From Curtobacterium oceanosedimentum (lineage in GTDB: Bacteria; Actinomycetota; Actinomycetes; Actinomycetales; Microbacteriaceae): 59,416 nt of DNA. The stretch spans positions 123,205-182,620 of the forward strand of contig NZ_JAIXIG010000001.1 of assembly GCF_020297365.1 (NCBI RefSeq). Direction: 5' to 3'. This document shows, piece by piece, positions 36,681 to 44,845 of this stretch (the first letter of the stretch is position 1; every line of letters starts with the position of its first letter). The notes under the pieces are model-generated. The model did no database searches. It saw only the letters and a list, made by a program, of their open reading frames with translations, and was not told the DNA's origin. Made by a program: the position numbers and the translations under genes.

Positions 36681-37244
36681 TCAGTGCACGGCGGGGGCCG
36701 GCACCGGGAAGACGTCGTCCGACATCGGCCACGGGGCCCACTTCGGGCGCGGTGCGTACAGCAGGTACGGCTGGGGCGTCGGGTAGCTCACCAGCTCGAG
36801 GGTCGACCCCCACGGCGTCCGCGTGTAGACGAAGCGGTTGCCGGTGCCGGCCTCGTCGCCGCGCAGGTCACGCGGGTCGGAGTTCCTGGTCCCTCCGGCT
36901 GCCTCGACCCGGGCGAGTGTCTCGTCCAGGTCGTCGGCGTACACCGCCAGGTGCTGCCAGCCGAGGTCCGACGGGTGCGCCGCGGTCCGCTGCTCCGGGC
37001 CGAGGTACTCGAACAGCTCCAGGCCCGGGCCCTCGGGCAGCGCGAGCATCCGCATGGCCCCCTGCGCCATCGTGCTCGGGATGCCGAGGTAGCCGTGCGC
37101 CTCGGCCGTACCGTTCGGAGCCTCGTCACGACGCCGCATGTCGTACAGGACGACGGCGTCGAACGCCGCCTCGAAGAACGCCGTGGCTGCGTCGATGTCC
37201 GGCACCGTGACGCCCACGTGGTCGATCCTGATTCCCCTGCTCAT
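36681..37244 (-). CDS. VOC family (glyoxalase-like) protein
   Basis: A 187-residue VOC protein with two beta-alpha-beta modules: RIDHVGVTVPDIDAATAFFEAAFDA with its metal-ligand His, GLELFEYLGPEQ with Glu, WQHLAVYADDLDETLARVEAAGG, and RFVYTRTPWGSTLELVSYP with the final Glu. The H...E...H...E set suggests an active metal site, as in lactoylglutathione-lyase-like or extradiol-dioxygenase-like enzymes. Substrate unknown. Confidence 0.82.
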   Translation of the reverse strand: MSRGIRIDHVGVTVPDIDAATAFFEAAFDAVVLYDMRRRDEAPNGTAEAHGYLGIPSTMAQGAMRMLALPEGPGLELFEYLGPEQRTAAHPSDLGWQHLAVYADDLDETLARVEAAGGTRNSDPRDLRGDEAGTGNRFVYTRTPWGSTLELVSYPTPQPYLLYAPRPKWAPWPMSDDVFPVPAPAVH

Positions 37245-37340
37245 GGTCGATTCCTACCATCGCGGCGGGCTCGCGATCCGCTCGGTCCGGTGGGCGTGCG
37301 TCATCGGTGCGGCAAGCCGCAGCGAGCGACGGTCTGGCGG

Positions 37341-37853
37341 CTACTGACCGGAGCTGCCCGGGCCGCCGGAGCCCCCCGAGCCACTGGCACCACCGTGGCC
37401 GTCGGCGCGGAGCTCGGCGGCGAGCGAGGCGTTCCGGTCGGCGATCAGCCGTGGCATGTACCGACCGAGGGCAAGCACCTCGGCCAGACGGCCCAACGGG
37501 CCGAGCGGAGCGCGGAAGGTGATCGTGTCGACCATGCGCGTGCCGCCGGCCGACGGCTCGAACCGGTGCTCGTGGTGGAAGCGGGCGAACGGACCACGGA
37601 CCTGTTCGTCGACGAACCGGTGTGGTGCCTCCAGAGTGGTGATCCGGCTCGTCATCCGCCAGACGATCCCGAAGTGCCGCGCACGCCACGTCACGGTCTC
37701 GCCCAGGCCGATCGTCCCGGAGGTCGTGCCGGCGACGGCGCGCTCGCCGCTCGCGGCCATCGACCGCTCGTGCGCGCCGATGTCGAGCGACAGCGCGATG
37801 GCGCGCTCGGGGGAGCAGGCGAGCTCCGTCTCGCACCGGAACGAGACCGTCAC
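37341..37853 (-). CDS. SRPBCC (START-like) domain protein
   Basis: A 170-residue protein with the helix-grip hydrophobic-ligand fold: FRCETELACSPERAIALSLDIGAHERSM at the N-terminus, then ITTLEAPHRFVDEQVRGPFARFHHEHRFEP, and a C-terminal helix ADRNASLAAELRADG. It ends with a Gly/Ser-rich tail. Binds or transports a lipid-like ligand; role unknown. Confidence 0.78.
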   Translation of the reverse strand: MTVSFRCETELACSPERAIALSLDIGAHERSMAASGERAVAGTTSGTIGLGETVTWRARHFGIVWRMTSRITTLEAPHRFVDEQVRGPFARFHHEHRFEPSAGGTRMVDTITFRAPLGPLGRLAEVLALGRYMPRLIADRNASLAAELRADGHGGASGSGGSGGPGSSGQ

Positions 37854-37914
37854 CGGACCGGCCGGTCCGTCGACGTGTTCGTGGAGGTCACCCGGAGATC
37901 GTAGCGACGGGCGG

Positions 37915-37920
37915 TAGCGT
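37915..37920 (+). promoter_or_regulatory. -10 hexamer of the M19 dipeptidase (leaderless)
   Basis: TAGCGT, 7 nt before the ATG at 37928. Confidence 0.55.
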
Positions 37921-37927
37921 CGCAGGC

Positions 37928-38965
37928 ATGACGTTCGACGCGCTCCCGTTCCCGGTCATCGACGGCCACAACGACCTGCCGTGGGAGCGCCGCGAGTCCC
38001 ACGACTCCGGCGTGGAGGGCATCGACACCGAGGCCGACTCGCTGCACACCGACATCCCGAAGCTCCGCGCCGGTGGCGTCGCCGGCCAGTTCTGGTCGGT
38101 GTTCGTCCCCGCCGACGACCCAGACCCGGTGCGCACGACCCTGCAGCAGGTGGACCTTGCCCACCGGATCATCGAGCGGTACCCCGACGACCTCGCGTTC
38201 GCCCGGACCGCCGCCCAGGTGCGTGCCGCGATCGACACCGGTCGCATCGCGTCGTTGCTCGGAGCCGAGGGCGGGCACTCCATCGGTGACGACCTGGCCG
38301 TGCTCCGCACCCTCGCCCGGCTCGGCGTCCGGTACATGACGCTCACCCACAACGACGACACCCCGTGGGCGGACTCCGCGACGGGGGAGCGGGCGCACGG
38401 TGGCCTCACCGACCGCGGACGTCAGGTCGTCGCCGAGATGGAGCGGATCGGCATGCTCGTCGACCTGTCGCACACGGCGCCGGCGACCATGCGGGACACC
38501 CTCGACGTGGCGACCCAGCCGGTCGTCTTCAGTCACTCGTCCACGGTCGCGATCGACGACCACCCGCGGAACGTCCCCGACGACGTGCTCGCCCGGCTGG
38601 CCGACAACGGCGGCGTGGTCATGATCACCTTCGTGCCGAAGTTCGTGTCGCGGGCGTGGGCGGACTGGGAGGAAGGCGGCTCGGTCGGGGAACCGCCCTT
38701 GGTGACCGTGTCCGACGTCGCGGATCACGTGGAGCACGCCCGCGACGTCGCCGGTGCGGCGCACATCGGTCTCGGCGGCGACTACGACGGCACCCCGGTG
38801 CTGCCGCCGGACCTGCGGGACGTGTCGCGGTACCCGGTGCTCGCGGCGGAGCTCGAACGACGTGGCTGGGGCGGGTCCGACCTGCGGGCGCTCGCCGGGG
38901 GCAACGTGCTGCGGGTGCTCGAGGCGACGGACGAGCGGTTCGTGCGGACGTCGCTCGCGCGCTGA
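37928..38965 (+). CDS. Membrane dipeptidase (peptidase family M19)
   Basis: A 345-residue renal-dipeptidase-like zinc enzyme. Metal ligands lie in VIDGHNDLPW (HxD), LGAEGGHSI (bridging Glu), VDLSHTAP and FSHSSTVAIDDHPRNVPDD (His), with GLGGDYDGTP at the C-terminal end of the barrel. It cleaves dipeptides, including those with a D-residue at the second position. No signal peptide, so cytoplasmic. It may recycle peptidoglycan-derived or imported dipeptides. Confidence 0.92.
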   Translation: MTFDALPFPVIDGHNDLPWERRESHDSGVEGIDTEADSLHTDIPKLRAGGVAGQFWSVFVPADDPDPVRTTLQQVDLAHRIIERYPDDLAFARTAAQVRAAIDTGRIASLLGAEGGHSIGDDLAVLRTLARLGVRYMTLTHNDDTPWADSATGERAHGGLTDRGRQVVAEMERIGMLVDLSHTAPATMRDTLDVATQPVVFSHSSTVAIDDHPRNVPDDVLARLADNGGVVMITFVPKFVSRAWADWEEGGSVGEPPLVTVSDVADHVEHARDVAGAAHIGLGGDYDGTPVLPPDLRDVSRYPVLAAELERRGWGGSDLRALAGGNVLRVLEATDERFVRTSLAR

Positions 38966-39046
38966 CCCGGACAGGGCGAATGCCTCGCATCCGTCGTCCA
39001 TACCGATTCGTGGACAGCCAGCCTGGCGCCCGTCCACCATCGGCGG

Positions 39047-40063
39047 ATGACCGATGACGCCGCACTGCCGGACGAGTACGCCGAGACCCTCCGGTCGATC
39101 CGAGACCGCGTGACGGCGACGAGAGGGCGGGTGCAGCTCGCGGCGAACGCTCACCTCGTCCACCTGTACTGGTCCATCGGTTCGGTGTTGCTCGAGCGGT
39201 CGAGGGCCGGACGTTGGGGGAGCGGGGTGCTCAACCAGCTGGCTGCGGACTTGCGCACCGAGTTCCCCTCGATGAAGGGGCTCTCGGCGACCAACCTGAA
39301 GTACATGCGGCAGTTCGCGGCGACGTGGCCTGACGAAGCGGCAATCGGTCAACAGTCTGTTGACCGATTGCCGTGGGGGCACGTCACCGTGCTCCTCGGG
39401 CTCCCCGACCAGTCGGCGCGGATCTGGTACGTCCGCGCAGCGGTGCAGGGCGGCTGGCCGCGGAACGTCCTGCGTCACAACATCCGCAGTCGGCTGTGGG
39501 AGCGCGCGGGTGCTGCACCCACCAACTTCAGCCGTTTGCTCGACGCGGACGGAGAGGACCTCGCGCAGCAGATCACCCGCGACCCGTACGTCCTCGACTT
39601 CCTGGCCGTGGACGGCGACCGCGACGAGCGCACCATCGAGTCCGCGATGGTGGACCGCATCGCGGACACCCTCCGCGAGCTCGGCTCGGGGTTCGCCTTC
39701 GTCGGCCGCCAGGTGCACTTCGACGTCGACGGGAGCGACTTCTTCGTGGACCTGCTCTTCTTCCACGTGGAGCAACTGCGCTACGTGGTCGTCGAGCTCA
39801 AGAGGGGGGAGTTCCGCCCCGATCACGTGGGTCAGCTCTCCTTCTACGTCGCCCTCGTGGACGCACGACTGCGCCGAGCGCGGCACGCCGAGACCGTCGG
39901 GCTCCTGCTCGTCGCCGGCAAGAACGACGCGGTGGTCCGGTACTCGCTCGGCGCCTCGAACGCGCCGGTCGGCGTCGCGTCGTACGACCTCCTTCCACCC
40001 GAGATCCGGCAGGCGCTGCCGACCGAGGCGCAGCTGCAGCGTGCGCTGCGCGGACGCGCGTGA
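39047..40063 (+). CDS. PDDEXK nuclease, YhcG/DUF1016 family
   Basis: A 338-residue protein. The DUF1016 N-terminal domain ([22 protein letters not shown] ... [10 protein letters not shown] ... [13 protein letters not shown]) and the C-terminal PDDEXK domain are both complete. The nuclease core is ...[10 protein letters not shown]... then [11 protein letters not shown], i.e. D ... ExK. YhcG proteins are often found alone or near restriction-modification and toxin systems and are thought to act on DNA; their function is not settled. It sits alone between metabolic genes. An intragenic 16-bp-arm inverted repeat lies at 39339-39373. Confidence 0.88.
   Translation: MTDDAALPDEYAETLRSIRDRVTATRGRVQLAANAHLVHLYWSIGSVLLERSRAGRWGSGVLNQLAADLRTEFPSMKGLSATNLKYMRQFAATWPDEAAIGQQSVDRLPWGHVTVLLGLPDQSARIWYVRAAVQGGWPRNVLRHNIRSRLWERAGAAPTNFSRLLDADGEDLAQQITRDPYVLDFLAVDGDRDERTIESAMVDRIADTLRELGSGFAFVGRQVHFDVDGSDFFVDLLFFHVEQLRYVVVELKRGEFRPDHVGQLSFYVALVDARLRRARHAETVGLLLVAGKNDAVVRYSLGASNAPVGVASYDLLPPEIRQALPTEAQLQRALRGRA
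39339..39373. repeat. Intragenic inverted repeat in the YhcG gene
   Basis: Perfect 16-nt arms (cggcaatcggtcaaca and its complement) with a 3-nt loop, inside the coding sequence and A/T-richer than its surroundings. It encodes [11 protein letters not shown] at the junction of the DUF1016 helices. Confidence 0.8.
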
Positions 40064-40205
40064 GACCCGGCCTGGAGGCGCGACCCGCGTCCGGCGCGGA
40101 GCGCCCGTCACGGACAGGACCACGCTGGGTCCGGTCGCTAGGATCGGGCGCACACCGCGCCTCCAGGAAGAGCGATGCGCGACTGACCCGCAGAGGACGG
40201 ACCGG

Positions 40206-41144
40206 ATGAGCGGCACCATCTACGAGAACATCTCCCAGGCGTTCGGCAACACCCCCCTCGTCAAGCTGAACCGCCTGCCGAAGGCCGGCGGTGCAGAGGT
40301 CCTCGCCAAGCTCGAGTTCTACAACCCCGGCGCGAGCGTCAAGGACCGTCTGGGCGGCGCGATCATCGACGCGGCCGAGGAGTCCGGCGAACTGCAGGCC
40401 GGTGGCACCATCGTCGAGGGCTCGTCGGGCAACACCGGCATCGCGCTCGCCCTGGTCGGTGCCGCCCGCGGCTACCGCGTCGTCATCACGATGCCCGAGA
40501 CGATGAGCGTCGAGCGCCGTGCGGTCATCCGCGCCTACGGTGCCGAGATCGTCCTGACCCCCGGGCCGGAGGGCATGAAGGGTGCGGTGGCGAAGGCCGA
40601 GTCGATCGTCGCCGAGACGCCGGGCGCGATCCTCGCCCACCAGTTCGAGACGGCAGCGAACGCCGCGATCCACCGGAAGACGACGGCGGAGGAGATCCTC
40701 CGCGACACCGAGGAGCACGTCGACGTGTTCGTCGCGGGCGTCGGCACCGGCGGCACGATCACGGGTGTCGGCCAGGTGCTGAAGGAGCGGGTGCCCGGCG
40801 TGCAGATCGTCGCGGTCGAGCCGAAGGACTCGCCCCTGCTCACGGAGGGCAAGGCCGGGCCGCACAAGATCCAGGGCATCGGCGCGAACTTCGTGCCCGA
40901 GGTGCTCGACCGCAGCGTCATCGACGAGGTGTTCGACGTCGAGCTCGATGACGCGCTCCGCGTGGCCCGCGCCCTGGCGACGGAGGAGGGGATCCTGTCC
41001 GGCATCTCGTCCGGCGCGATCATCCACGCTGCGCTCGAGATCGCGGCCCGCCCCGAGAACGCCGGCAAGCGGATCGTCGCCATCGTGTGCGACACCGGGG
41101 AGCGCTACCTGTCGACGGTGCTCTTCGAGGGGCTCACTGCGTGA
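40206..41144 (+). CDS. cysK: Cysteine synthase A (O-acetylserine sulfhydrylase)
   Basis: A 312-residue fold-type II PLP enzyme. The lysine is in [12 protein letters not shown] (K46), the substrate loop is [13 protein letters not shown], and the phosphate site is [12 protein letters not shown]. It condenses O-acetylserine with sulfide to form cysteine. The start at 40206 begins at the conserved MSGTIYENI. The stop overlaps the cysE GTG by 4 nt, giving a complete two-step cysteine operon. Confidence 0.97.
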   Translation: MSGTIYENISQAFGNTPLVKLNRLPKAGGAEVLAKLEFYNPGASVKDRLGGAIIDAAEESGELQAGGTIVEGSSGNTGIALALVGAARGYRVVITMPETMSVERRAVIRAYGAEIVLTPGPEGMKGAVAKAESIVAETPGAILAHQFETAANAAIHRKTTAEEILRDTEEHVDVFVAGVGTGGTITGVGQVLKERVPGVQIVAVEPKDSPLLTEGKAGPHKIQGIGANFVPEVLDRSVIDEVFDVELDDALRVARALATEEGILSGISSGAIIHAALEIAARPENAGKRIVAIVCDTGERYLSTVLFEGLTA

Positions 41145-41725
41145 GTCGAACCGGGCGCCGGGGTGTGCTGCGGACGGTCCGCGAGGACCTGGCCGCAGCA
41201 CGCCGCGGCGACCCCGCTGCCCGGGGCGACCTGGAGAACGCGCTCCTGTACCCGGGCCTGCACGCCGTCTGGACGCACCGGCTCACGCACCGGTTGTGGA
41301 TCGCCGAGGGGCTGCCCGGATCACGCTTCGTCGCGCGGCTGCTGGGGCAGGTCGCCCGGGCGGTGACGGGGATCGAGATCCACCCCGGGGCACGCATCGG
41401 TCGCCGCTGTTTCATCGACCACGGGATGGGGGTCGTGATCGGCGAGACCGCAGTGGTCGGCGACGACGTGCTCGTGTTCCACGGCGTGACGCTCGGCGGT
41501 CGCGGGTTGCAGCACGGTCCGGGAACACGACGGCACCCCGTGGTGGGGGACCGCGTGGTGCTCGGTGCCGGGTCCTCGCTCATCGGGGCGATCACCGTGG
41601 GGTCGGACTCAGTCGTCGGAGCGAACACCGTCGTGACGAAGGACGTGCCGGCAGGGTCGGTGGTCACCGGGGTGGCTGGTACCGCACGGCCGCGGACGGG
41701 GCACGAGGGCGTCCCGTCGCTCTGA
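41141..41725 (+). CDS. cysE: Serine O-acetyltransferase
   Basis: A 194-residue CysE/EpsC with left-handed beta-helix hexapeptide repeats: [44 protein letters not shown], with catalytic His in the FIDHGMG and FHGVTLGG segments. It makes O-acetylserine for CysK. It lacks the long N-terminal extension of the E. coli enzyme, like other short actinobacterial CysE. Translation is coupled to cysK. Confidence 0.95.
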   Translation: MSRTGRRGVLRTVREDLAAARRGDPAARGDLENALLYPGLHAVWTHRLTHRLWIAEGLPGSRFVARLLGQVARAVTGIEIHPGARIGRRCFIDHGMGVVIGETAVVGDDVLVFHGVTLGGRGLQHGPGTRRHPVVGDRVVLGAGSSLIGAITVGSDSVVGANTVVTKDVPAGSVVTGVAGTARPRTGHEGVPSL

Positions 41726-41748
41726 GTGGTCCGGGAGACGCTGCTGGA

Positions 41749-41834
41749 GACGCCGTCGTGGCAGCGTCACGCCGTCGTGTCAGCGCGACGCCGTCGTCTT
41801 ATTGCGACGAACGTCGTGTCGAGATGACGCCGGC
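41749..41834. repeat. 19-bp repeat array, left arm
   Basis: Four units starting at 41750, 41769, 41788 and 41807, exactly 19 bp apart, consensus acgccgtcgtgncagcgcg. They run in the inverted orientation relative to the right arm (gacggcgt is the complement of acgccgtc). Non-coding. Confidence 0.75.
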
Positions 41835-41923
41835 CTCGTGGTCGTTCGTCGCTTCGAGATGACGCCGGTGTCTCGGCCGTCCGTCGCGTCGAGATGACGC
41901 CGGTGTCTCGGATCGACGCCGCC
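41819..41923. repeat. Three 35-bp repeats inside the inverted array
   Basis: tcgagatgacgccgg occurs at 41819, 41854 and 41889, each 35 bp apart, with the following tgtctcggnc partly conserved. Orientation matches the left arm. Confidence 0.8.
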
Positions 41924-41927
41924 GAAT

Positions 41928-41963
41928 GCTCGAGACGCCGACGGTTCTGACGGCGTCTCGAGC
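41928..41963. repeat. Inverted repeat at the array's centre of symmetry
   Basis: gctcgagacgccg (41928-41940) and cggcgtctcgagc (41951-41963), a perfect 13-bp match with a 10-bp spacer. It marks the point where unit orientation flips. Confidence 0.8.
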
Positions 41964-42131
41964 GCATGACGGCGCTTCGCGAGGACGACAGCGTCTTGAG
42001 CGCACGATGACGGCCTGCCGGGAAGACAACGACGGCGTCTCGAGCGCAGGACGGCGTCTCGAGCGCACGACGTCGTCTCGGTCGCACGACGACGACGGCG
42101 TCTCACGCACACGACGGCGTCATGTGCGGTG
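41949..42131. repeat. 19-bp repeat array, right arm
   Basis: Nine degenerate units of gacggcgtctcgagcgca starting at 41949, 41968, 41987, 42009, 42031, 42050, 42069, 42094 and 42113. Steps are 19, 19, 22, 22, 19, 19, 25 and 19 bp. 19 is not a multiple of three, and the short open frames through it are not plausible proteins. With the left arm it fills the 415-bp gap between cysE and the Excalibur gene. Confidence 0.8.
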
Positions 42132-42140
42132 GAGAGCGGG

Positions 42141-42440
42141 TCAGCTCTTCTCGCAGGCGATGCCGTCCTTGTCGCGGTCGAGCTTCGTGTTCGCCTTGTA
42201 CAGCGCGTCGTCCTTCTTCACCGTGCCCTTGAGCGCGCGGTAGGTGGCCTTGCCGCCGGAGACGACCTTGTTCTTCTTGACGGACTTCTTGGCGATGCCG
42301 CCCGAGTAGACCTTGTGGACGGCGGAGCAGTTGGCGTACGACTTCGGTGCCGCCTGGGCGGTCGTGGCGCCGCCGACGACGACGGAGGTCGCGAGGACAG
42401 CGGTGGCGGCGGCGATGCCGAGGGTTCGGATGATGCGCAC
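42141..42440 (-). CDS. Secreted Excalibur calcium-binding domain protein
   Basis: A 99-residue secreted protein: signal peptide (RIIRTLGIAAATAVLATSVV, cleavage near AQA), a lysine-rich middle, and an Excalibur domain with YANCSAVHKVYSGG and the calcium-loop ending DRDKDGIACEKS. The two cysteines are likely paired. Such domains bind Ca2+ at the cell surface. GTG start with aggggga ribosome site; longer upstream frames are antisense to the next gene. Confidence 0.87.
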   Translation of the reverse strand: MRIIRTLGIAAATAVLATSVVVGGATTAQAAPKSYANCSAVHKVYSGGIAKKSVKKNKVVSGGKATYRALKGTVKKDDALYKANTKLDRDKDGIACEKS

Positions 42441-42579
42441 GGGTTCCCCCTGGAACTGGTGGTGATCGCCGGGGCGACCGCCGCGTCGGGTGCGCGGCGT
42501 GGGAATCCTACGACGTGATCGGTCCTCACGACCCGCCCCCGAACGGGTGGGTGTCTGCGGCGTGCGGCAGGCTGTCCGC

Positions 42580-42948
42580 ATGGACGGCGAGCAGCTGCAC
42601 GAAGTCGCGATCCGCACGGCGGCGGGGCTGCCCGCGGCCGTCGAGACCCAGCCCTTCGGCGAGGGTGCGATCGTGTACAAGGTCGTCGGCAAGATGTTCG
42701 TGATGGTCACCGAGGTCCGCGGCGTCCCGATCGTCAACCTCAAGTGCGCGCCGCCGCACGGAGCGGCCCTGGTGCGCGACCACGCCGAGATCACGCCCGG
42801 GTGGCACATGAACAAGCGGCACTGGATCACGCTGTCGCCGGGCGACGGGATCGACGAGACCCTGGTCGAGGACCTCGTCGCCAACGCGTACGACCTGGTG
42901 GTCGCCGGGCTGCCCGTGGCGAAGCGGCCGATCGACAGGGAACCCTGA
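42580..42948 (+). CDS. MmcQ/YjbR-family protein
   Basis: A 122-residue protein with the MmcQ/YjbR double-psi-like fold: TQPFGEGAIVYKVVGKMFVMV, VNLKCAPPHGAALVRDH, PGWHMNKRHWITL and a C-terminal helix SYDLVVAGLP-like. These are DNA-binding-like (CyaY-fold) proteins of unknown role. The ATG is preceded by CAGGCT and 6 nt, suggesting a leaderless start. Confidence 0.85.
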   Translation: MDGEQLHEVAIRTAAGLPAAVETQPFGEGAIVYKVVGKMFVMVTEVRGVPIVNLKCAPPHGAALVRDHAEITPGWHMNKRHWITLSPGDGIDETLVEDLVANAYDLVVAGLPVAKRPIDREP

Positions 42949-43017
42949 ACGCGCGTGTGACGAACGGGCCGCTGCCTCCGTCTCATCGGTACCGGACCAC
43001 CCGACCGAGGAGACCGC

Positions 43018-43167
43018 ATGGCACGCACCGACCCCGTCACCAGGAGCACGCGCTCCCACCCGCTGGCGCAGACCCGTGTCCGGTCCCTCGCCGCACGGCC
43101 CGTCGGTCCGCTGCGCGTGGTCCCGGCCGCCGGTCGCACCCAGCCGATCACCACCCGTCACCAGTAG
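43018..43167 (+). CDS. 49-residue Arg/Pro/Thr-rich small protein upstream of sigma factor
   Basis: A 49-residue ORF beginning MARTDPVTRSTRSHPLAQTR, with 9 arginines and no acidic residues after the start. It has a strong ribosome site (gaggaga, 5 nt before the ATG) and ends 9 bp before the sigma-factor GTG. It could be a real basic micro-protein or a leader peptide affecting sigma translation. No homologue recognised. Confidence 0.55.
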   Translation: MARTDPVTRSTRSHPLAQTRVRSLAARPVGPLRVVPAAGRTQPITTRHQ

Positions 43168-43176
43168 AAGGAACGC

Positions 43177-43731
43177 GTGCACCAGCAGTCCCTCGCCGAG
43201 CTCGACGACGCGGTCCTCGCCGGCCGGTCGTCCGACGGCGACGTCCGGGCCTTCGAGGTCCTGATCCGCCGCCACACCCCGCTGCTCCGCGCCTACGCCC
43301 GTCGCACACTCGGTTCGACCGACGAGCTCGACGACGTGGTGCAGGAGACGTTCATCACCGCCTGGGACCGGCTGGACGGCCTCGACGACCCGGCGCGTGT
43401 GAAGTCCTGGTTGATGCGCATCCTCAGCCGCAAGTGCCTCGACCGCATCCGTGCCCGCCGCGTCCACGACGACGTCACGGAGCTCGAGGTCGCCGCGCCG
43501 GCGGACGACGCCCCAGAGCGGGTCGCCGAGGCGCGCTCCCGCGAAGAGGCCGCCGAGCGGGCGCTGGCCGAACTCCCGGAAGCGCAGCGACGGTGCTGGA
43601 TCATGAAGGAGGTGCTCGAGTACCGGTACGACGAGATCGCCGCCGAACTCGACCTGCCACCGTCGACGGTCCGGGGCCTGCTGTCCCGAGCGAGGAAGAA
43701 CATGATCCGACTCATGGAGGGATGGCGATGA
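43177..43731 (+). CDS. RNA polymerase sigma factor, ECF type
   Basis: A 184-residue sigma-70 family ECF factor. Region 2 is RAFEVLIRRHTPLLRAYARRTLG through DDVVQETFITAWDRL with the -10 recognition helix. Region 4 is LPEAQRRCWIMKEVLEYRYDEIAAELDLPPSTVRGLLSRARK for the -35. GTG start with aaggaa ribosome site. Its stop overlaps the start of the next gene (ATGA), a typical sigma/partner coupling. Confidence 0.92.
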   Translation: MHQQSLAELDDAVLAGRSSDGDVRAFEVLIRRHTPLLRAYARRTLGSTDELDDVVQETFITAWDRLDGLDDPARVKSWLMRILSRKCLDRIRARRVHDDVTELEVAAPADDAPERVAEARSREEAAERALAELPEAQRRCWIMKEVLEYRYDEIAAELDLPPSTVRGLLSRARKNMIRLMEGWR

Positions 43732-44447
43732 GCGACCACGACGGCATCCGACCGGACGGCCCCGACGCCCCCGACACGACGGACCTGCCCGACAGCCCCG
43801 AGGCACTCGACGCGCTCGAGCCCGGCGACCTGGACGGCCACTCGATCGACGAGCTCGCCGACTACCTCGACGCCGGCATGCAGCCGGCCGACCCGAGCAT
43901 CGACGACTCGCCGGCCTGTCAGAACGCCCTCGCGGCGATCATCCGGGTCCGGCACGCCTCGCTCCGATCGCTCGAGGCGGCGGCTCGCGACGAGGCCCCG
44001 GCCGACGAGTCGTGGATCGGCAACGTCCTGGCGAACATCTCGATCGAGTCCCGCTCCGGTCGTGACGTGCCGCTCCGGCCGCTGTCGGAGACCGAGCACC
44101 CCGTGATGACCGAGGGCGCCATCCGTTCGCTCATCCGGCGCACCGGCGACGGTGTGCCCGGTGTGCTCGTGGCCCGGTGCCACCTGGACGGCGACGTCAC
44201 CGAGCTGGCCTCGCCGGTCCGGGTGGTCGTCGAGATCGCGATTGCCACCGGCCCGTCGATCCCCGCGACCGCCGAGCTCGTGCGGACCGCGGTCGCCGGC
44301 ACCCTGGCGGAGCAGACCGACCTGCTCGTCGAGGCGATCGACGTGGTCGTGCGCGACCTGCTGCCGGAGCACCAGGCCGAGCACGAGCACCAGACCGAGC
44401 ACGAGCACGAGACGACCCACGGCAGCGATCAGGAGGAGGCCCGATGA
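43728..44447 (+). CDS. Asp23/Gls24-like envelope stress protein with anti-sigma-like N-terminus
   Basis: A 239-residue protein. The N-terminal ~100 residues contain HSIDELADYLDAGMQPADPSIDDSPACQNALAAIIRVRHAS, which resembles anti-sigma/zf-type helical domains but lacks HxxxCxxC. The C-terminal ~100 residues match the Asp23 fold: DGDVTELASPVRVVVEIAIATGPSIPATAELVRTAVAGTLAEQTDLLVEAIDVVVRDLL. It ends with a His/Glu-rich tail (EHQAEHEHQTEHEHE). It likely modulates or is controlled by the upstream sigma factor in envelope stress. The start uses ggaggg and overlaps the sigma stop. Confidence 0.75.
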   Translation: MSDHDGIRPDGPDAPDTTDLPDSPEALDALEPGDLDGHSIDELADYLDAGMQPADPSIDDSPACQNALAAIIRVRHASLRSLEAAARDEAPADESWIGNVLANISIESRSGRDVPLRPLSETEHPVMTEGAIRSLIRRTGDGVPGVLVARCHLDGDVTELASPVRVVVEIAIATGPSIPATAELVRTAVAGTLAEQTDLLVEAIDVVVRDLLPEHQAEHEHQTEHEHETTHGSDQEEAR

Positions 44448-44758
44448 GCACCACCGACGAGACCCTCGCCGCGATCGAGGCCGCCGTCACCGAGGTCCCG
44501 GGCGTCACCGACCTGTACCGCGCCCGGCCGACGGTCGCGAGCGCCGTGCAGGCCGTCCGCAGCATCGCGACGAACGCCGGCCCGCTCCTCCGCGCCGTCG
44601 TTGACGACGACGGCGTCCTGCGCGTGGTGATCGGCACCGACGGCGTCCGCCCGGCCCCCGAGGTCGCCCGCGCCGTGCACGACGCCGCCCTCGCGACCGC
44701 GACGGCCCTCGGCCTGTCCCTCAGCCGCGTCGACGTGCGCGTCGCGCGGGTGGGGTGA
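44444..44758 (+). CDS. Small Asp23-associated protein, unknown function
   Basis: A 104-residue protein in the same operon (4-nt overlap, aggaggag ribosome site). Helical N-terminus AAIEAAVTEVPGVTDLYRARPTVASAVQAV, then LRVVIGTDGVRPAPEVARAVHDAALATATALG. The last part again resembles an Asp23/Gls24-like alpha-beta unit, so it may dimerise with the upstream protein. No catalytic motif. Confidence 0.65.
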   Translation: MSTTDETLAAIEAAVTEVPGVTDLYRARPTVASAVQAVRSIATNAGPLLRAVVDDDGVLRVVIGTDGVRPAPEVARAVHDAALATATALGLSLSRVDVRVARVG

Positions 44759-44771
44759 ACCGGACCACACC

Positions 44772-44819
44772 GACGGACGGGAGGCCCGTGGCGGATCCGC
44801 CACGGGCCTCCCGTCCGTC
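44772..44819. terminator. Bidirectional terminator palindrome (GGAGGCCCG family)
   Basis: A perfect 48-bp palindrome, 24-nt arms starting gacggacgggaggcccgtgg. It lies between the sigma operon and the convergent transglycosylase gene. Confidence 0.82.
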
Positions 44820-44845
44820 ACCGGTCGCGGTCGCGACCGCGGGGA

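Noticed and set aside
41767..42112. Arg-rich repeat proteins in several frames across 41767-42112
   Set aside because: The 19-bp period shifts the frame each unit, and frames on both strands are equally open, so the openness reflects the repeat rather than coding.
41749..42131. CRISPR array
   Set aside because: Periodic, but units are degenerate and contiguous at 19 bp with no unique spacers, and no cas genes are nearby.
42949..43017. ECF autoregulated promoter before the 49-residue ORF
   Set aside because: GAAC at 42962-42965 and CGTC at 42979-42982 are only 13 nt apart, shorter than the usual 15-17, so it is too weak to annotate.
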